DNA from: Dromaius novaehollandiae
Lineage: Eukaryota; Chordata; Aves; Casuariiformes; Dromaiidae
Assembly (NCBI RefSeq): GCF_036370855.1
Contig: NC_088111.1
Coordinates: 21,363,501 to 21,427,500, forward strand
DNA: 64,000 nucleotides
Reading direction: 5' to 3'
Both the position numbers and the translations under genes were made by a program. The notes beneath the pieces are model-generated. The model made no database searches and was not told where the DNA came from. It saw only the letters and a list, made by a program, of their open reading frames with translations. Below are positions 1 through 19,966 of the stretch, in pieces (within the stretch, counting starts at the first letter, position 1; every line of letters begins with the position of its first letter).

Positions 1-2
1 TT

Positions 3-5408
<5,406 letters not shown>

Positions 5409-5430
5409 GGAGCCAGGAGAGTGGGAGTGG

Positions 5431-8400
5431 CTGGAAGAAAGCAGAAGAGAGCGTGAGGGCCCCTGGGTACATGGAGACACCATACATATCCTTGCCTGGT
5501 ATAGATGGGACCTTGCTTCCAGGAAGGGAATAAACGGCAATCCTGTCATTGCTTTCTAGAGACTTGTTTCTCTGGCACTGACAATTTATGGCTCCAAGCG
5601 CCAGGCAATGTGCTGGCTTCCACCCAAACCACTTAAGAAAGGGTGCAGAGGTGCCATCTGAGGCTCTGCAACCCTGCTGACTCCTCTCTGATTGTGGGGG
5701 TGCACCCTTGCAAGCCAGCCCATTGCCTCTCCACTCCACCACTACCCTGGACAATTTTGTACCTCTGTTACTTGTTTGTAACTCTCTGGCTAAGGTGACA
5801 CTGTGGTGACCCAGGCAAGCCGCTGCTGCTGGCTCCTTTACCTCTTCAGAGAGCAACTGCTGCTCCCAGTGGCTTTTAATACCCCACCTTCAGGTAGTTT
5901 TCTCAGAGAACTGTGCTCTGGCTTATGCTTGGTTAGCTTCTGTCAGGCACCCTCCGCTGCCCCCAGCCAGGCACAGGGAAAGGAGCAGCCCATAGCCTAG
6001 TGTGTAGAGCCAGTGCTGAGCTCAGGAAGCCGTGGCAGCATAGTTGCACCAGGGAGACCCACTGTAGAAGAAAGCAGAGCACCTGACAAAAATGGGCATT
6101 CCTACCTGGGAAGTCACCGATGCCTCCATTGGGCTCAAACAGCTTTAACATTGTACAGCTTTAATATCTGCTTTCCCCTCTTTCTGTTCCCAGTATCAAT
6201 TCTTTACTCCTTCAACGCCACTCCAGCCCACCTCTCTTTTGCTTTCTGTTCTTGTCTCCCTCCTCCCTTTTTGGCTCACCTCCACACATGGCAGTGAATA
6301 CACAAGTTCTCCAAGGGGCAGGAAACCAAGATCCCCACTCTGGTTCCGGACAGCACTGAGCACTGAAGAACAGTGGTGCTGTACAGGCATGCTTTACATG
6401 GCTGTAACTGGGCCATTGCTGGGCCAGAACTAGCTCACGCCTGGCCCAGTCAGCCCTTGAGTGGTAGTACTGAGCTGGACCTAGGGCAAGCTGCAGCAGG
6501 CCAGGTGCCAAGGCAGCCCACAGACAGAGTCCGAGATCAGCAGTAGCTCCTGACTCCCCCCAACTTCTGACAGACGCAAGACATTTGTGGTCAGCAGCCT
6601 TTGAGGGGCACTGTCTCCCAGCTCCAGCTGCATTGCACCTGCCTCACTGGTAAGAGGAAAGGCTGCAGAGCCCTGCTGTCAGGCACCAACCCTTGGTTTC
6701 AACCTCCACTGGTGCCTGGGAATGCCTGAAACCCTAGTTGGAAATGGATCAAACATGCCAGAGCTGCCTCATTCCAGGGCTAATGTTTTCTAGGCAGGTT
6801 CAATTTTCAGAAACTTAAGCACCGCAATTGCAATGATTCCAGTGAGCTGTGGAAACCTCTGGGCTTACGGAGAGCAGCTCTCCCTGACTGCTGCGGCCCA
6901 GCCTGTGCTTTCAGGAAAGCTCTCATGCATGCTAACAAACTGCAGAAGGTACCGCAGCCCTCCATTCTGCCCTCTGTCCTCTCCTTGAGGTCATTACCAG
7001 GAGCTACAAGCAAAGGTGGGCTGAAACAGAGCTTACGGCCTCCTCCTCCTTTTACACAAGGGCAAAGTAATTTTCCTTCAGGTAAAGGTGCAGCACAAGA
7101 GCTCAATGCCTCTATGCAGCCTTGCTCCCAGATAATGCAGCCAAGTCTAAAGCCCCAACCTTGAAAGCAAGCTCCAGGCAAGCAGAAGCTCTTGCAGATA
7201 AAAGCCACAGGGAGCTGTGCCTCTCTACAGCTGAGCTCTTCCTCTCCCAGGCCCTTCCTCCCTGCCCTGCTTGCGTGGGGCTCTGGGCAGGACTGGGCCT
7301 GCAGGAGAAGCCTCAGAGGCCACCTCCTGCCCTCAGCTCTTCCTGGGAACAGCACCACTCTGCAAATTCAGGATATCCCAAACCAAGGGTTCAGTTGCCC
7401 AAATCATGGGGGGCTGCACCTCAGTGGCCTCACCATTTGTTCCCTCTCTAGCCTGCATTTGAGGATCTGGTTCAACCACAACACAGGCTGGAAAGAAGAA
7501 GGAAAAGAAGATGTTTTATGCCATGGAGGGCAGGTACAGAAAGCTACAAGATGCTTGTGCAGTCCTCTGAGGGAACCCGGTCCTGGCTTGTCTCCAGAGT
7601 CCCAAGCAGCAGCACCTGCACAAGCAGCTTCTAAAGGCAGCTCTGAGCAGACTGCATTGCAGCAGTGGGATCTGGACATGACAGAGGATGTGGTAACAAC
7701 CACCTTGTGGAGGAGGAAAGCAACCCACCATTTGGCTAGATACATGAGAAACTCTCCCAGAAATGCCCTACCAGCAACCTGACTGCATTTCCAAACCATG
7801 CCCCACAGCCATCAGAAGACCCATCCCCATCACCAGGAGATCAGCTACAACCTTCAACTCCTTTCTGAAATGAAACATTTCTCTAAATAAACCCTAAACC
7901 CAAGAAATACATTTTATTTCAAGAGAGACCTTGAAAATTCTTTCCAGTTCATATACCATTCCTTCATATTTTGAACTTTACAAGGTATTTATTTACTGGA
8001 GTTATTTCAGGACTCTTTCACAGCTAAGTGAAGTATAAACATTGATTTTTCTGCCTGAAGTTCTACAGCTGTGAGCCATAGTACAGTTCTTCCCCTATGG
8101 CAGCACCATGTAGCCCATAAAAATCTGAAAGGGGAGTAGTTCTTCAGACAAAGGGAAGGAACTGCCTGCCTGACTCGAGCCACAGAAGCAAACAGGGCCA
8201 GGAAGGGCACTGTTATCTGACCTCATCCATTCATCTTGCTGCATGTGGTTCATCAAACCACAGACACCAGCAAATGTCAAGCGAAAGCTGTCAGCAACCT
8301 GCATTGTCCACATCTGTCCTGCATTCAGTGCCATGCTAATAACTACCATACACCGGGCTGGAGAGCACTTGGCTCCAACAATCAACCCCTAAATGCACAT

Positions 8401-11400
8401 GCCACATGGATCACTGTAATCAGGACCCTCCAGTGACCAGTCTTCCTGCTGCACAAATCCTGCTTGCGTCCAGGGTCTACTCAGTAGGCAAAGACTTCTG
8501 GTCATGCAACCTCAAGACCATAAAAATAACTGACCTTGTCCCTTCCCATGTCAGTAGAGAAAAAGGAAAAAACACGGTAACCTAAAAGACATAAGCACCG
8601 CGTGAGGGAAAGTGGACAAGCGTCACCATCAGACGTGTCTGATGGGTTATCAGTGACAAGCTGTGAGCTTGGGGAAGGCAGCACACTTTCACTTGGCCAG
8701 ACAGGTGATCCAGGCCCCAGCTCTCCACACAGCAAAGAGGGAGGTGGAAGCTGTGAAACTGCAGCGCTCTGCCGTGTCACTGCATTCCTCGCACATGTGC
8801 TCTTACCCCAAGCTCAGACACAAGCCTTGGGGAGCTGCCATCTCTTCACAACCACGCTGTTTCCCTCCCAGGCAGCCTACTTCCTTCCATTGCCCCAGGA
8901 GTCTGCTCCCAACACTCTGTGTTCCAGGGACACTATCCTGCCTGCTGCTGGAATTTCCATCTACTCGACTTTCTGTAATGACAGCTCTCGGAAAAAACAA
9001 AAAGCTGCTCCAGAAAGCTTGCCCCTGGCCAGCTCTTTCTTTTGCTGCTCCTTCATGGGTCTGTCTGTTCCCCTTGCAGTGGCAGGGCTATCAGTAGGGC
9101 CAGCTCATGCAGGAGACTTCTGTGTTCACCTTCCCCCAGGGCAGCTCTGGCACCATGCCATGGTGCAAGACAGCCCCGCAGCCAGAGTGACGGACACTCA
9201 GCTTCCCAGTGCAAGCTAGTGGGAGAGACACAGGAACAGGACAGGAAGCAGGACAGGCATCTTGAGATGTCCTCCACAAGCTGCTGATTTCTCAGCCTTG
9301 ATGATGCGCATTGAACCAGACTGCAGTCTGCTTCTACTGGACTCCTGCCCAGGACCAATGCATGAGAATTCAAGTCCCTGGCTGGATCACCAGACTTTTT
9401 AAAAGTCTGAAGATCACAAAGGGCACACAAGGCTGTAAGGGTAGTGATGAACGCTGGCCCTTGGCCTTTTCTTATGCAGTACACCACATAAATGCACACA
9501 GTGGGCCTTAGCCACAGCCTGTCCAAGATCTGTTATTCTCCCCCAAAAGTCTGCTTGACTCCTTTCCTAGCAGGCAATGTGCCTGTCTGAGAAAATACAG
9601 TTGTCTCCACCATCTATTCACCAGGACCATCTGGTGTACGATAACACACATACCCTCCAGCTCCAGAAAACACAACTGAGATAAACATTGCCTGCCATTT
9701 CCCTGACCTGCCTACGCATGAGAGGAGTTCCTCTTAATGGCCACTCCACACTGACTTTGCCAAGTCGTCTACCCACGAAAGAGATTTTTCTTGGGAGAGA
9801 GGCACGTTTCAGGGAGTGTGACGATGCAAGCAAAGGGAACCCTGCATGTGCTCAGCCCCTCGCTGCTCTGTGAAGCGGCACAACCAGGCTAGCTGGGAGC
9901 AGGTATCTGCTAGAGGCTCTTGTTGGTGCACACACACAAAAAAAGGGCAACAGCTGTAAAACTGTACATCTCCAGCAACGCGGGCAGGGTCGGCTTCACA
10001 TGGAAGGGCTTTCTACTGAAATAACCCTACCCATCCAAGACAGGGTGTAAATCAACAGGCAGGAGTCATCACCACATTTCCAGGACTTCACATACCTTAG
10101 CAGTCACAACAGTGTAATTCTAATCCTTAAAATAGAATATTTAAGGTCCAAGTTGGCCCTAGCCAAGCACATAGCTTTCAGTGTGTTGATCACATCTCAG
10201 GAAACATTATTTCCTGCTCTGCCTTGCAGATTTAATGAAGGACCAAAGATCAGCCTATCACCAAAGTAGGCTCTACAGAGCCTACCTGGTCTGGGATGCT
10301 GGCTGGAAAGCTGAACCAGCGTGGCGGGACGAGGCTGCAAGGCAGCCTCCGCCGGCAGGCTCTGGGAAGCAGAGCTGACTGAAGGGTGTGTGGGGCTGCT
10401 CCCTCCGGATGTCACTTCTGAGAGCATGGGTGTGACAGGAGAAGGCTGTCACTAGGAGGTAAGGGGCAGAGGGCAGGGAGAGCCCACTGCAGCAACATCA
10501 TCCATCCTTTCCTTTTCACTGATGCGCAGGAACTTCTCTAACTAAAACAGGACAGATTTGTTAGAACAAGACAGTGAAGAGAATAAGAAGTCACCTTCCA
10601 AATCCACCTCAGCAGAGTGATGTCCCCCGTTCTAGGGCTCTGCTGAGTTTAGGAGTCTCTGCTGAGCTTGCCTGTCCCACTGCACCAGAACCCGGGCTCT
10701 TACACAGCCATCAAACAAGCCGGGGGCCACATCACCTTTGGGTGCGATCTGCTTTGGGTGCGATCTGGGACCCAAAACATATTTGGAGGCCTCACCAGGG
10801 CAGGGCACAAGAACAGGAAGGAGCAGGGCAGGGTGTGAGACCGGGACGTGCCCAAAGCCTACAGTGTGCGTGTTCCCGCATGCAGGAAGCTGGCTTTGCG
10901 CCAACCTCGTGCTTTAAGCAGTTTAATTCTAGCGCAAAGAATGCCAACCAGCCCTGGCCTTGAGCACCTTGGATTGCTAGAGCAAACGGCTTGAAGTGAT
11001 CTGGGCCCTGGAGTGAGATATATCCCAGAGCTCTACTGGGCAGCCCACACTGGCACACAGGATTATTTGAGCTCACATCAATCACACAGAGCAACAGAAT
11101 CAGGGTGCGTCTCTAAAACTGCTCCAGAATAGCTAAAGCTAAAACAGCCAAAACACACTGCTTTGGTTCTCTCCAGCAATAGTTAAGTAAATAAATAAAA
11201 ATCAGTTGTTCTGGTCAGCAAGATACAAACCCTGAGTTTCCTGAAACAGAATATACTGTAGCAAAATCCTCCTTGCTTGACAAATACAAGAAAAAGCACT
11301 AGAATCTTATGGAGGAAAAATAAAAATCCACACAAAAAACAACAAAAAAAATCCTGCCTCAGTTCTCTCCAAGCTGCAAATCACTTACCCTCCTCCCCAC

Positions 11401-12289
11401 TCTACCATTTTCTGTATAATTCCTTTTCTGAACAGCACAGAGTGCTATGGCCTATAAGAGGACTGCTGAGTGGTCTCAGTGAGAACCTACCACGTATCTA
11501 TATCCAGCCAGATCAGAAGATGCCTGGGTCTGTCCAAGTAAGGGGTGTGGGAGGTCAGGAACTATGTGGCATTGCTCTGGCAGTCCCACTGTTGGAAGGG
11601 CATGCAGCATTGGGATAATGGACCTCCAGCCTCACATGTCATGAAGCCTGGGCAAGAAGATACCGCACACAGAGCTGACTCACTCCTGCAAAACAAGGCA
11701 AGGGCCAGCAGGATGGAATAGGGGAAGACTTCAGCAGATATATTGGCAGAGCAACACAGAAAAGCTATGATCAGGGTCCTTCCAGTTTTTATGAATCTCT
11801 ACAGGAGCATCAAAGGAAAATCTGAGTACCTGATTCCCACTCTAAAGCGAAGTTAACCCTGGGGTCTTTAGAAGTGAACCAGCTCTGTGCTAGCATCATA
11901 CAGATGTGGCAGATTGAATAAATAATTCCAAAACCTGCCTCTCCCACTCTTCCAAAGTGAGCCAAGAAAATAAAACAGGCAGCTTAAATACCAGTGACCT
12001 TCACTCAAACTTGGAGAGGCAGAGGCAAAACCTCCCATAAAGTCATCCATGCTTTCTTTGAGGCTTACACTTAAGCTACATTGTTATGCAGGGCCAAGCA
12101 TACCCACTGGGGCATTTGCGATGCCCCAGTGCTTAAATACCAACAAAATAGGTGTGCTTATTTAACCTGATCTCTGATTGTGAGAAAAAGAAGCATCTCA
12201 CTTCAGCAGGATCAAGGGCAGAGGATCCCAAGAAAGCCCTCTAAACCAAAAGTTTCCCTTCATCACAGTCTCATCTAGAGGGAGGAAAG
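5431..12289 (-). other. CAPN15 first intron, 3' portion: no further genes seen
   Basis: The sequence is moderately GC-rich and looks unique. There are many short open frames on both strands, but none resembles a known protein, and the longest (205 codons at 8602-9219) shows no domain or sensible composition. No RNA gene or clear mobile element was seen. A small direct repeat (GGTGCGATCT twice, 15 bp apart) occurs near 10741. Confidence 0.7.
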
Positions 12290-12735
12290 CATAAGATCAT
12301 AAGATAATTCAGGTTGGAAGGGACTTCAGGATATTTCTAGTCCAACCTCCTGCTCCAAGCTGAGTAAGCTAGTGATCAGACCAGGTTGTTCAGGCTTTAT
12401 ACAGTCTGGTCTTGAAAACCTCCAAGGACAAAGCCTACACAACCTCGCTGGGCAACCTACTCTACTACATTACTGTCCTCGTGACAAAAATGTTTCTCCA
12501 TATATCCAGTCCGATCCTCTCCTGCTTCATCTTACGCCTATTGTTTCTTCTCCTGCCACCATGCACTGTTGTGAAGAGCCTGGCTCTGTCTTGATGATGC
12601 CCCCATAGGTATGCCCCATAGACTGCTGGTAGTTCCCCCCTGAAGCCTTCTCTTCTCCAGGCTGAACAAGCCCAGCTCCTTCAGCCTCTCTTTGTCAAGG
12701 TTCTTACAGCACCGGGAAGCCCCAGAATGGACGTA
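12290..12735 (-). mobile_element. CR1 LINE 3' fragment (antisense in the window)
   Basis: Read on the plus strand, the segment opens with AGGTTGGAAGGGACTTCAGG, the reverse complement of the CR1 3' end. It continues through the usual antisense text (AGACCAGGTTGTTCAGG, GGTCTTGAAAACCTCCAAGG, GAAGAGCCTGGCTCTGTCTT) to CTTCTCCAGGCTGAACAAGC. On the minus strand the words LKELGLFSLEKRRLQGG mark the C-terminal end of the CR1 ORF2. Only the last roughly 0.45 kb of an element is present. It is broken by substitutions and small indels and cannot move. It lies in the same orientation as CAPN15 transcription. Confidence 0.85.
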
Positions 12736-15424
12736 CATTTAGGAGTTTAAGTTATAGTCTCAAGACTACATCCTTCTAGGTTTCACTCCTGCTCCTGTTG
12801 CACAACATTGCGGAAGTTTCTTGTACTACATGGGACTGAGCTCCCCCACAGAATGGGGCTGGTGGCTTACCTCCCCCCCCCCACCAGAGAAGCCTGGAAA
12901 AGTGCTAAAGGAACCTTGGTTGAAAAGTTGCTACAAAACACCTCTTCGTCCTAGCAGAAACTTGACAGCTCTAGAAGAATCAGCAGTTCAGCCTTTTGGT
13001 GACCACGAAAGGACAAATTTGACCTTTGGAAAAAAAAAATCTTGCTAGAATAGTTTGGCTTTATCACCATGTCCAACTTGCTCATCTCATGTGCTTCCAA
13101 GCACTGCCACTGAAAGCAGCTGTCAGCCCAGGGCAAAAGAACCTCACATCTGACCTGGTTTATAGCCTCCAGGACCAGAGGCCCCTCTATGAAGCTAGGA
13201 TTTAACCATCACACCAAAGTCAGATGAGGAAAAACAAATGAATAACCAAACCAAACAAACCATGACTCCAAAAAACACACCACTTTTTTCATGCAATCTC
13301 AGTCTCATATCAGGTGGATTCTTCAAGTGGGACCAGAGATGGGGCCTTGGTATGAACTACTAGCTTCAGAAGTTCTCTTTGTTTTTTTCACTCTAGTGGA
13401 AGGAAACCACAAGGGTTACAATTACAAAAATTTCTCCTTTTGTTGATGTAGTTGATGAAATAAAGGCTTCTTGGTCCTGAAATATTAATTTTTGAGTGTT
13501 CCAGAGCTTTATTATATATTTATACCTGCTCTCACTATTTAGAGTCCGGGACAAATTGTTAACTACCTCCCAGGAGACCAGCTTCAAAGGCAGAAAAAGA
13601 AACAGATGAAGAACCAGCCCATTCCACTTTCATGCCAAACCCTCCTCTGGTCAGGAGTCTCCTTTGTTCCAGAGGTTAACTCCTCTCAGCCCCAGTCCAA
13701 TATCACTGTTCCTGACCGCATACTGGGCCAGGACAACTACATTTATGTCAAAAAAAGCGTTTTCCACCAGTAACAGCTAGTGATGAGTTGAAACAGGAGG
13801 ACTGTATTTGTTAGTCCGCAGCAGGAGACCAGGCAGGGGTGTGCACTTGAGGGTGAATGAGGCCATTAAAGAACCATCAACACCACACAACCCTTCCCAG
13901 AAGGTACCAAGAGGCTCAAATAAACATTATGAGTTTTCCAAGCTGATAGCACACTCCAATTCCTGGAAATTTCTTGGTCCCTTAGCACCAAATTTCATGG
14001 AGGTTCTTGCACAGTTTCTGTTTAGCTCCTCTTCTTCCCACACTGGAAACAGCTCACAAAGTGCTCAGCCAGCTGAGATGTGCTCCACTGGCCAGAGAGA
14101 GAAGAGACTACAAGCTTTAATGAGAAGTTCCTGGGGAAAAACTGAACTCTGATAATAAGAAATTTGACAGAAAAAACATTGGGGACCAAATATATGGAGT
14201 TTATTCAGCAGGATATTTTTGCAGCAAAACCACAGAATCTGATCTCAAACTGCAGCTCTTTCTGCCTGAGTTTACTTTGCCTCTCACCTTGTAGAAAGCA
14301 GGGCTTGTCTGTCTTGCACTTGGTTTTTTTATTTTATTTTTAAAGAGAGAAGCTTAGGATCAGAGGGAACATGTTGCTGTAGGACAGGCAGGAAAGGACT
14401 TCCCAGGAAATGCTCTGCAAGTACAACTGCTTGCAAAGGATGTAAGCGGGAGAAGAAAACATGTTCCTCTACCCTTCCCTGCCCCTGTGGAGTTCTACAT
14501 GCCCCAAGGAAGCTGTCAAGAGTGGAGGGGGAAACAGGGGGAGGACAGAAGCACAGCAGGGACAGGAGCAGCCTGAAAGTTCCTCTAACATGCACCAAAG
14601 CCTGGCTTTGATGAAGGAAGGAAGTTGAGAACACCTTCATCACTTGGAAAGTCCTCTTCACAGCTGAAATTCCTGGCTGGATTTGGCCTGGGAAAAGGAG
14701 AGAAGGGGCAGATTCTTAGAAGGGATTTACCCCATCTGAATACGCGGTCTCCAGAGTTCCAGGCCTGATGCTATCGCAAGAATACAAAGCTACACACATC
14801 TGGAAGGAGCATGCCTCACGCTAGCTTCCCTCTAAGGCTGCAGACATATGTATGCAGCATTATCCTCAACTAATGTACTGGAGACAAAAGACTTTTATCA
14901 TTCTTCACGTAAAATTATTAAAGCAGAATCAGAATCTTCAAGGGCTGACTTGTAAGAAAAACAGGACGTGATTATTAGCCTTTAATACACCTTAACTGCT
15001 TCAGTGTCCTGAGACATTAGCTTTCGAAAGGAAACCAGCTTGACTAGCAGTGAGCTGTGCAGCTACAGACATGCTGAGACAACACCATTTTCAAAGGCTC
15101 CCTTACACATGAAGGGGTTACCCAAATTTCTGCCAGGGAAACCAGAAGAATCCCTTGGGGATAGAAAAGGAGCAGGGACAGACAGATTATTTCAAGGAGC
15201 CTGACAAAGTCTGAGGACTATCTTTGATCAAACATTGTAAGTTTTTGCAGGCTCTGGGCTCACAATCTTTTGGTGAGGGATTAGCTGTCTCACCCTAAAG
15301 TATCACTCCTGCACCAACCCAGGGATATTGCAACACACGGTCCAGATGAGACGGCCAGTGGCAACATGACCTGTTCAAAACTCGGCAGCCCCAGCTACAT
15401 TTCCCCTTTCTCAACACACTTCCT

Positions 15425-15500
15425 CTGCTAGTGCGAGTAAATTGCTGAACACCACTGTGGGCTCAGTTTCCCCCTCTGTAGAACAAATATAAAATCACTG
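15425..15500 (+). repeat. MIR-like SINE remnant
   Basis: The words GTAAATTGCTGAACACC and GGGCTCAGTTTCCCCCTCTGTA match the MIR 3' half (GGCAAGTCACTTAACC ... CTCAGTTTCCCCATCTGTAAA) with several changes. Confidence 0.5.
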
Positions 15501-18500
15501 AAAAGCAGCAGTAAAGGGGATGATCCAACAGGGATGAAGGATGCGAGATGAAGGAAGTGTACTACACAGGCACTCACCAAATCACCATGGAACAGTATTT
15601 GCTACAATAAGGCTGGCAAGAAAACAAGTTAAGGAAGGCGCCTCTGAAGTTTTCATCCAGAGCCCCAGTCCTGACCTTGGGGATAGCTGCCAGCAGGACC
15701 AGGAGCCTCAGGTCTCCTCAAGCTACAATGTTCTCTTTAAGATCAATTCCAGTGTTATTATCATTAATAACCTCATCTTTCCTCCTTGCAAGCAAGTATG
15801 GGAAATTTCTGCAGTTGCAGTCACAATTATTTTCAAAGAAGCCAGTTTAATGTAGCTTTAGCATTGCCATCATTCCCAGACTCAACTACTTTAAGTTTTC
15901 TGTATCCAGTTTCCCTAGTTTTTTGTGTCCAGGGAGATGAAGAGCAAATAATATTAAGTTGTGTCTGCACTCAGATATTACACTCTGCGGAAAATTTGTG
16001 TGTCATTAAGTTAGCCCAAAGCCTTACTATGCATATGTTTAAATAGGCTTGATAATGTCTTAATATATTGATTTTGCTTGAGGTAGTGGTGAACTGAATG
16101 GCCTCCATCCATATCTTGCTTTACGTAAGTAAATTCCCTCACTGACTTAAGCCAAAAATTCATGTACATGGATATCTGAATCCACTTAAGAGCTAATACA
16201 CAAGAGAGGTTCATTAATTTTATAAAATTTTATCTTGGTTTCATTAAATTGGTGTAATTTGGGTGTAGAAAGCACGAAAGTGTCTCCACAGATTCCCCGG
16301 CTCTGCTAAAGCATATGAAAGAGAGCCTTAGAGAGCGTGCAACACCCCCCAGAAGCTGCTCTTTCAGGGCAAAAAGCCCACTATCCTCCTGCAAATACAA
16401 CAAATGCAAGAATTGAAGAATTCTGTTTCTTTGTTATAAAAAAAGAAAGAAAAAAAGCTTTTAAAGAAGAAAAATAAAGAAGCTCACTAAACCAACTTAA
16501 AAGACCTTGATTAGCCCCTTACACTGTATCTCAGTGTCCTTACAAATGCCAGAGCCAACAGAACGGGTCTGCAGCACTAGAAAGGATTGAATTCCAGAAG
16601 ATGACAGAATGAAGTTACATTCTATTTTTGTAGCTTCAGCTTCTTCAACACTTGAAGTAAGAATGCACTTGGAGAACAATAGCTTTTTCTCTAGGAAACC
16701 TGGTAAAAATTGCTTCATCTGCCTTGTATATTTTTTTATTATTTTATCTTTGGCCTAAGCAGTATCACAGAAAATTCCACATAAAGTAAACTTGTTCAGC
16801 AAAATTCATAAGCAACTGAAGCGGAGGAAGGTTAGGACTCTTGAAATCACTCCCACAAACCAGAGTGATGCATCTCAGAGAGCTGCTACTAAATAAAACA
16901 ATTATCTGTTTGTAAGAAAGGCTCCATAACCAGACTTTCCCACCTAGCCATCAAACCCAAGGCCTCTATGCTGAAAAACAGAAAGCTAAATGTATGCCTC
17001 AATCCAAACAAGGTAAGGATCTTGCCAATATTATGCAAAAACACAAAGCCAAAATTCAGAAAGCTGCCCTAACTCAGCTTTTGGCCCTTCACATGCATCT
17101 TTTACAGCACTACCAGGGGAAGGTTTCTCTGAGAGCTGTAAAAGGGAATTTTGGAATTACATTTTGTCGGGAGGTTTTTGTAAGGAATGGCTGCTCATGG
17201 TCCTGCTGCAGTCATAGGTCATGCAGCCATCACCATCTAGGAGTCCAGTGGTTGGCAATACATAAAAACACTAAACCTCCTGAACCTTTGGCTCTCCACA
17301 CTGAGACAAGAGGACTAAAAACTCAACATTGGCCACTGAGAAAAAGGGTTGATCCAACATCCTTGGAGTCAATGACAAGTCTCAATGCCAGTGCCAGGGG
17401 TGCTCTTATGCTGTGAGAGATGCTTGCTGCATACGCATAGAGGCAGATGTCCTGGAACCCTGCTTGCTCATTGATGTTGAGAACAAATTTAGTACAAACA
17501 GGCACTGCCAATTCCAAATGCCCACTTCAATGGCCCTGGCAGGAAGGAGTTCCAGTTTGCAATTATTCATGTGTGGAGAAGCCTGAACACTTCTGTGGAA
17601 AAAAAGGTAAAGGAAAAATTTCAAATTCTGAAAAGACTCCTTTGTTTAGGAAGGAAGAATCTGAAGAAAGGGCTGGGGGCTCCCAAACTAGATCTAATCA
17701 TTCACTGACTGGCTGGCAAATCCTTCCCTGCCTTGAGGCAGCTCGGGAAACTTCCCAAGAGGCTGTGAAGGGTCAGTTGGCAGATATCTTCCCCACTCGC
17801 TAATACAGATGAGCTGAACAAAGGTGAGTCAGGGAAAGGGAAGAACAGTTCAGCTGCCAGGCAGCAAGATGGGCTACAGTCAGACAAAGCAGTTTCAGAT
17901 CGGGCAGGAGGGGAGTGGTGTCTGCTGATGTGGGAAACAGTGTTCAGACTCGACTCTCAGCCGTAAGAACTCAGGCCCTTTGGACGCAGCAGCAGAATGT
18001 ATTGTTACAGGGTGAACACAGCCCTGGCACCACGAGCACATGGAGGACTGACAGAATAGCACTGCTCAGATTACGTGGCCAGTAGGGCCTGCTAGGATAC
18101 TGAATCCTCACAATCCCTCCACATGGCCTCACATTCCTCAGGATGGAACTTTGGCCTTGAAGGCAAGGCCCTTTAAACCTCAAGGTGCACCAGGAAGAGG
18201 GTGGAGGATACCAGGAGCAACCAATGGCTTGCTAACCCAGCAGGTACTTCTGGGATCCTCTAGGTGCTTTTGTCCTCAGTGTGAAGCCAAATCACACTTG
18301 GGAGATAGCCTTTTCTCTTGCAGTCTTCAGGGCTCCATACTGATCTGACCCAAAGTGGTGATCAGTTTAATGCTGAACATGTGAGCAGGACACAGCATGT
18401 AGGTGCCTGAGAGCTTTCCAGTCCCACTGGAAGCAGAAATCTCCAAGTCTCCACTGAAGTAAGGCTAGTACAAGATGTACAGAAATCAAGGGAGATCAAG

Positions 18501-19724
18501 AACAGCAGGGAGGGATTTATAACTATCATGCCAGACCTAGGAGGACTAGCAAGGCACTAGGGAGGAACAGCTGGGAAGATGATATTCTTTACTATTATTA
18601 TTACACAAATTCATTCCAAATCATGACAGGTTTTAATTTAAACAGCCAACAGAAATCTTGTCCTTTAAAAAGGGCACAAAAGCTGGTAACAGCGATGAAC
18701 CAGGAACAAATCTCAGGGAAGAACAGCATGGGGTTAATGCCTCTCTCAGAGCATTAACAGTAGCCAATAAATAGCATCCAGGGAGGTTGCAGAACATCCC
18801 TTTCACCATGTTTTATGCCCAGAGAGGAAGAAGGGCATGACTCTGTTGTCTGCAATGTATCACTGAGACATAAATGAGGCTGATATACCAAGGAGAGATG
18901 TTCTCTTTTGCTCCATCAAGGATGTACGCCACCCCTTCACATCTGCTGGTTGCAGGGTCTCCTCTGAGCTTTTTCCTCTATTTCTGCTTCTTAACCATCT
19001 CCACTGCAGAACTGCTGGGCTGGCTCTGCCCAAGGCCCTGCCATGAACCCTTCCTCACACCAAGCCCGGAGGGGACATCTGCTGTCCATGTACTCATTTA
19101 CAGGTTGGCCACAGGAACGCCTGTGTGATGCATGCTCTGAGATGACAAAATGGGGAGAGCTTCATATCAATGATCATCTGAGAAGCATAAGTTGGGAAAA
19201 ACAGGAGGGAGGGCCATGAGAAGTCAGGAGAAAGGATTTCAGGTAAGACATGGGAGGGAAGGGACTAGAGGACATCTCTTAGGATGTCTTTTAGATAGAC
19301 AGCATGGGATGGGACAGGATTGAGTAGGTGCAACTGATGCTCTGTGAGCAACTCCACAGCCTCGTCTCACTTTCACAGCAAGTGCCACCAGCTCAGCCCT
19401 GTACTTTAAAATACATTGCCCTGTATTTTAGATTAAATTCCATCTTCCCAGGATGAAAAGGAAACTCTAATATTTTTGCTGCCTTCAAGACATGAAAGGC
19501 AAAATAATGCCGTGAGAGGAAGCTGTGCAGTCATCAAGAGAGCCACCAGCCCCCTCACTGTCTCGCTGGACAGACATGAATCCTCAGACCTGCCACGGCC
19601 ACAGAGAGCACATCTGCACCAAGCTCCACACCTCAACTATCATGACTATTTGCTGCCCCATGCCCCTTAAGTAGAAGCAACCCAGACAGAGCACTCTATG
19701 GGTGAATGGAGATGTGGAAGCTAT

Positions 19725-19790
19725 TGAAACACAGCCACAACCATTGGAAAACTGAGGCAAAGGCAGCTGGAGGACCCTGCCAAGCCCCTC
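19725..19790 (-). repeat. MIR-like SINE remnant
   Basis: The plus strand carries TTGGAAAACTGAGGCAAAGGC followed by GGACCCTGCCAAG, an antisense match to the MIR segment read as CAGTTTCC. The copy is short and eroded. Confidence 0.45.
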
Positions 19791-19940
19791 TCTTCTTTTC
19801 TCACACTAGTTCTCAGTCCTGCCCATAGCTTACTCCATGGGGCAGGCTGCTATTTGCTTGAGCAATGGCCATCTTCCCAAATTCTGCCTTGAAAAATCTT
19901 GAAAAATGAAGGCATAGCTCCAAGGTGCAATTGAACCAAA

Positions 19941-19966
19941 CAGACAAACAAACAAACAAACAAAAA
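19941..19966 (+). repeat. (CAAA)n simple repeat
   Basis: About six CAAA units follow one another, with a slightly altered first unit. Confidence 0.9.

Noticed and set aside
5409-5549. N-terminal extension of the CAPN15 open frame to a Met at 5549
   Set aside because: The known family N-terminus matches the ATG at 5408, and a pyrimidine-rich acceptor lies between the two Met codons, so the extension is intron.
8602-9219. 205-codon plus-strand open frame in the intron
   Set aside because: No domain, no splice context and no recognised similarity; frames of this size are expected by chance in 48 kb of moderately GC-rich DNA.
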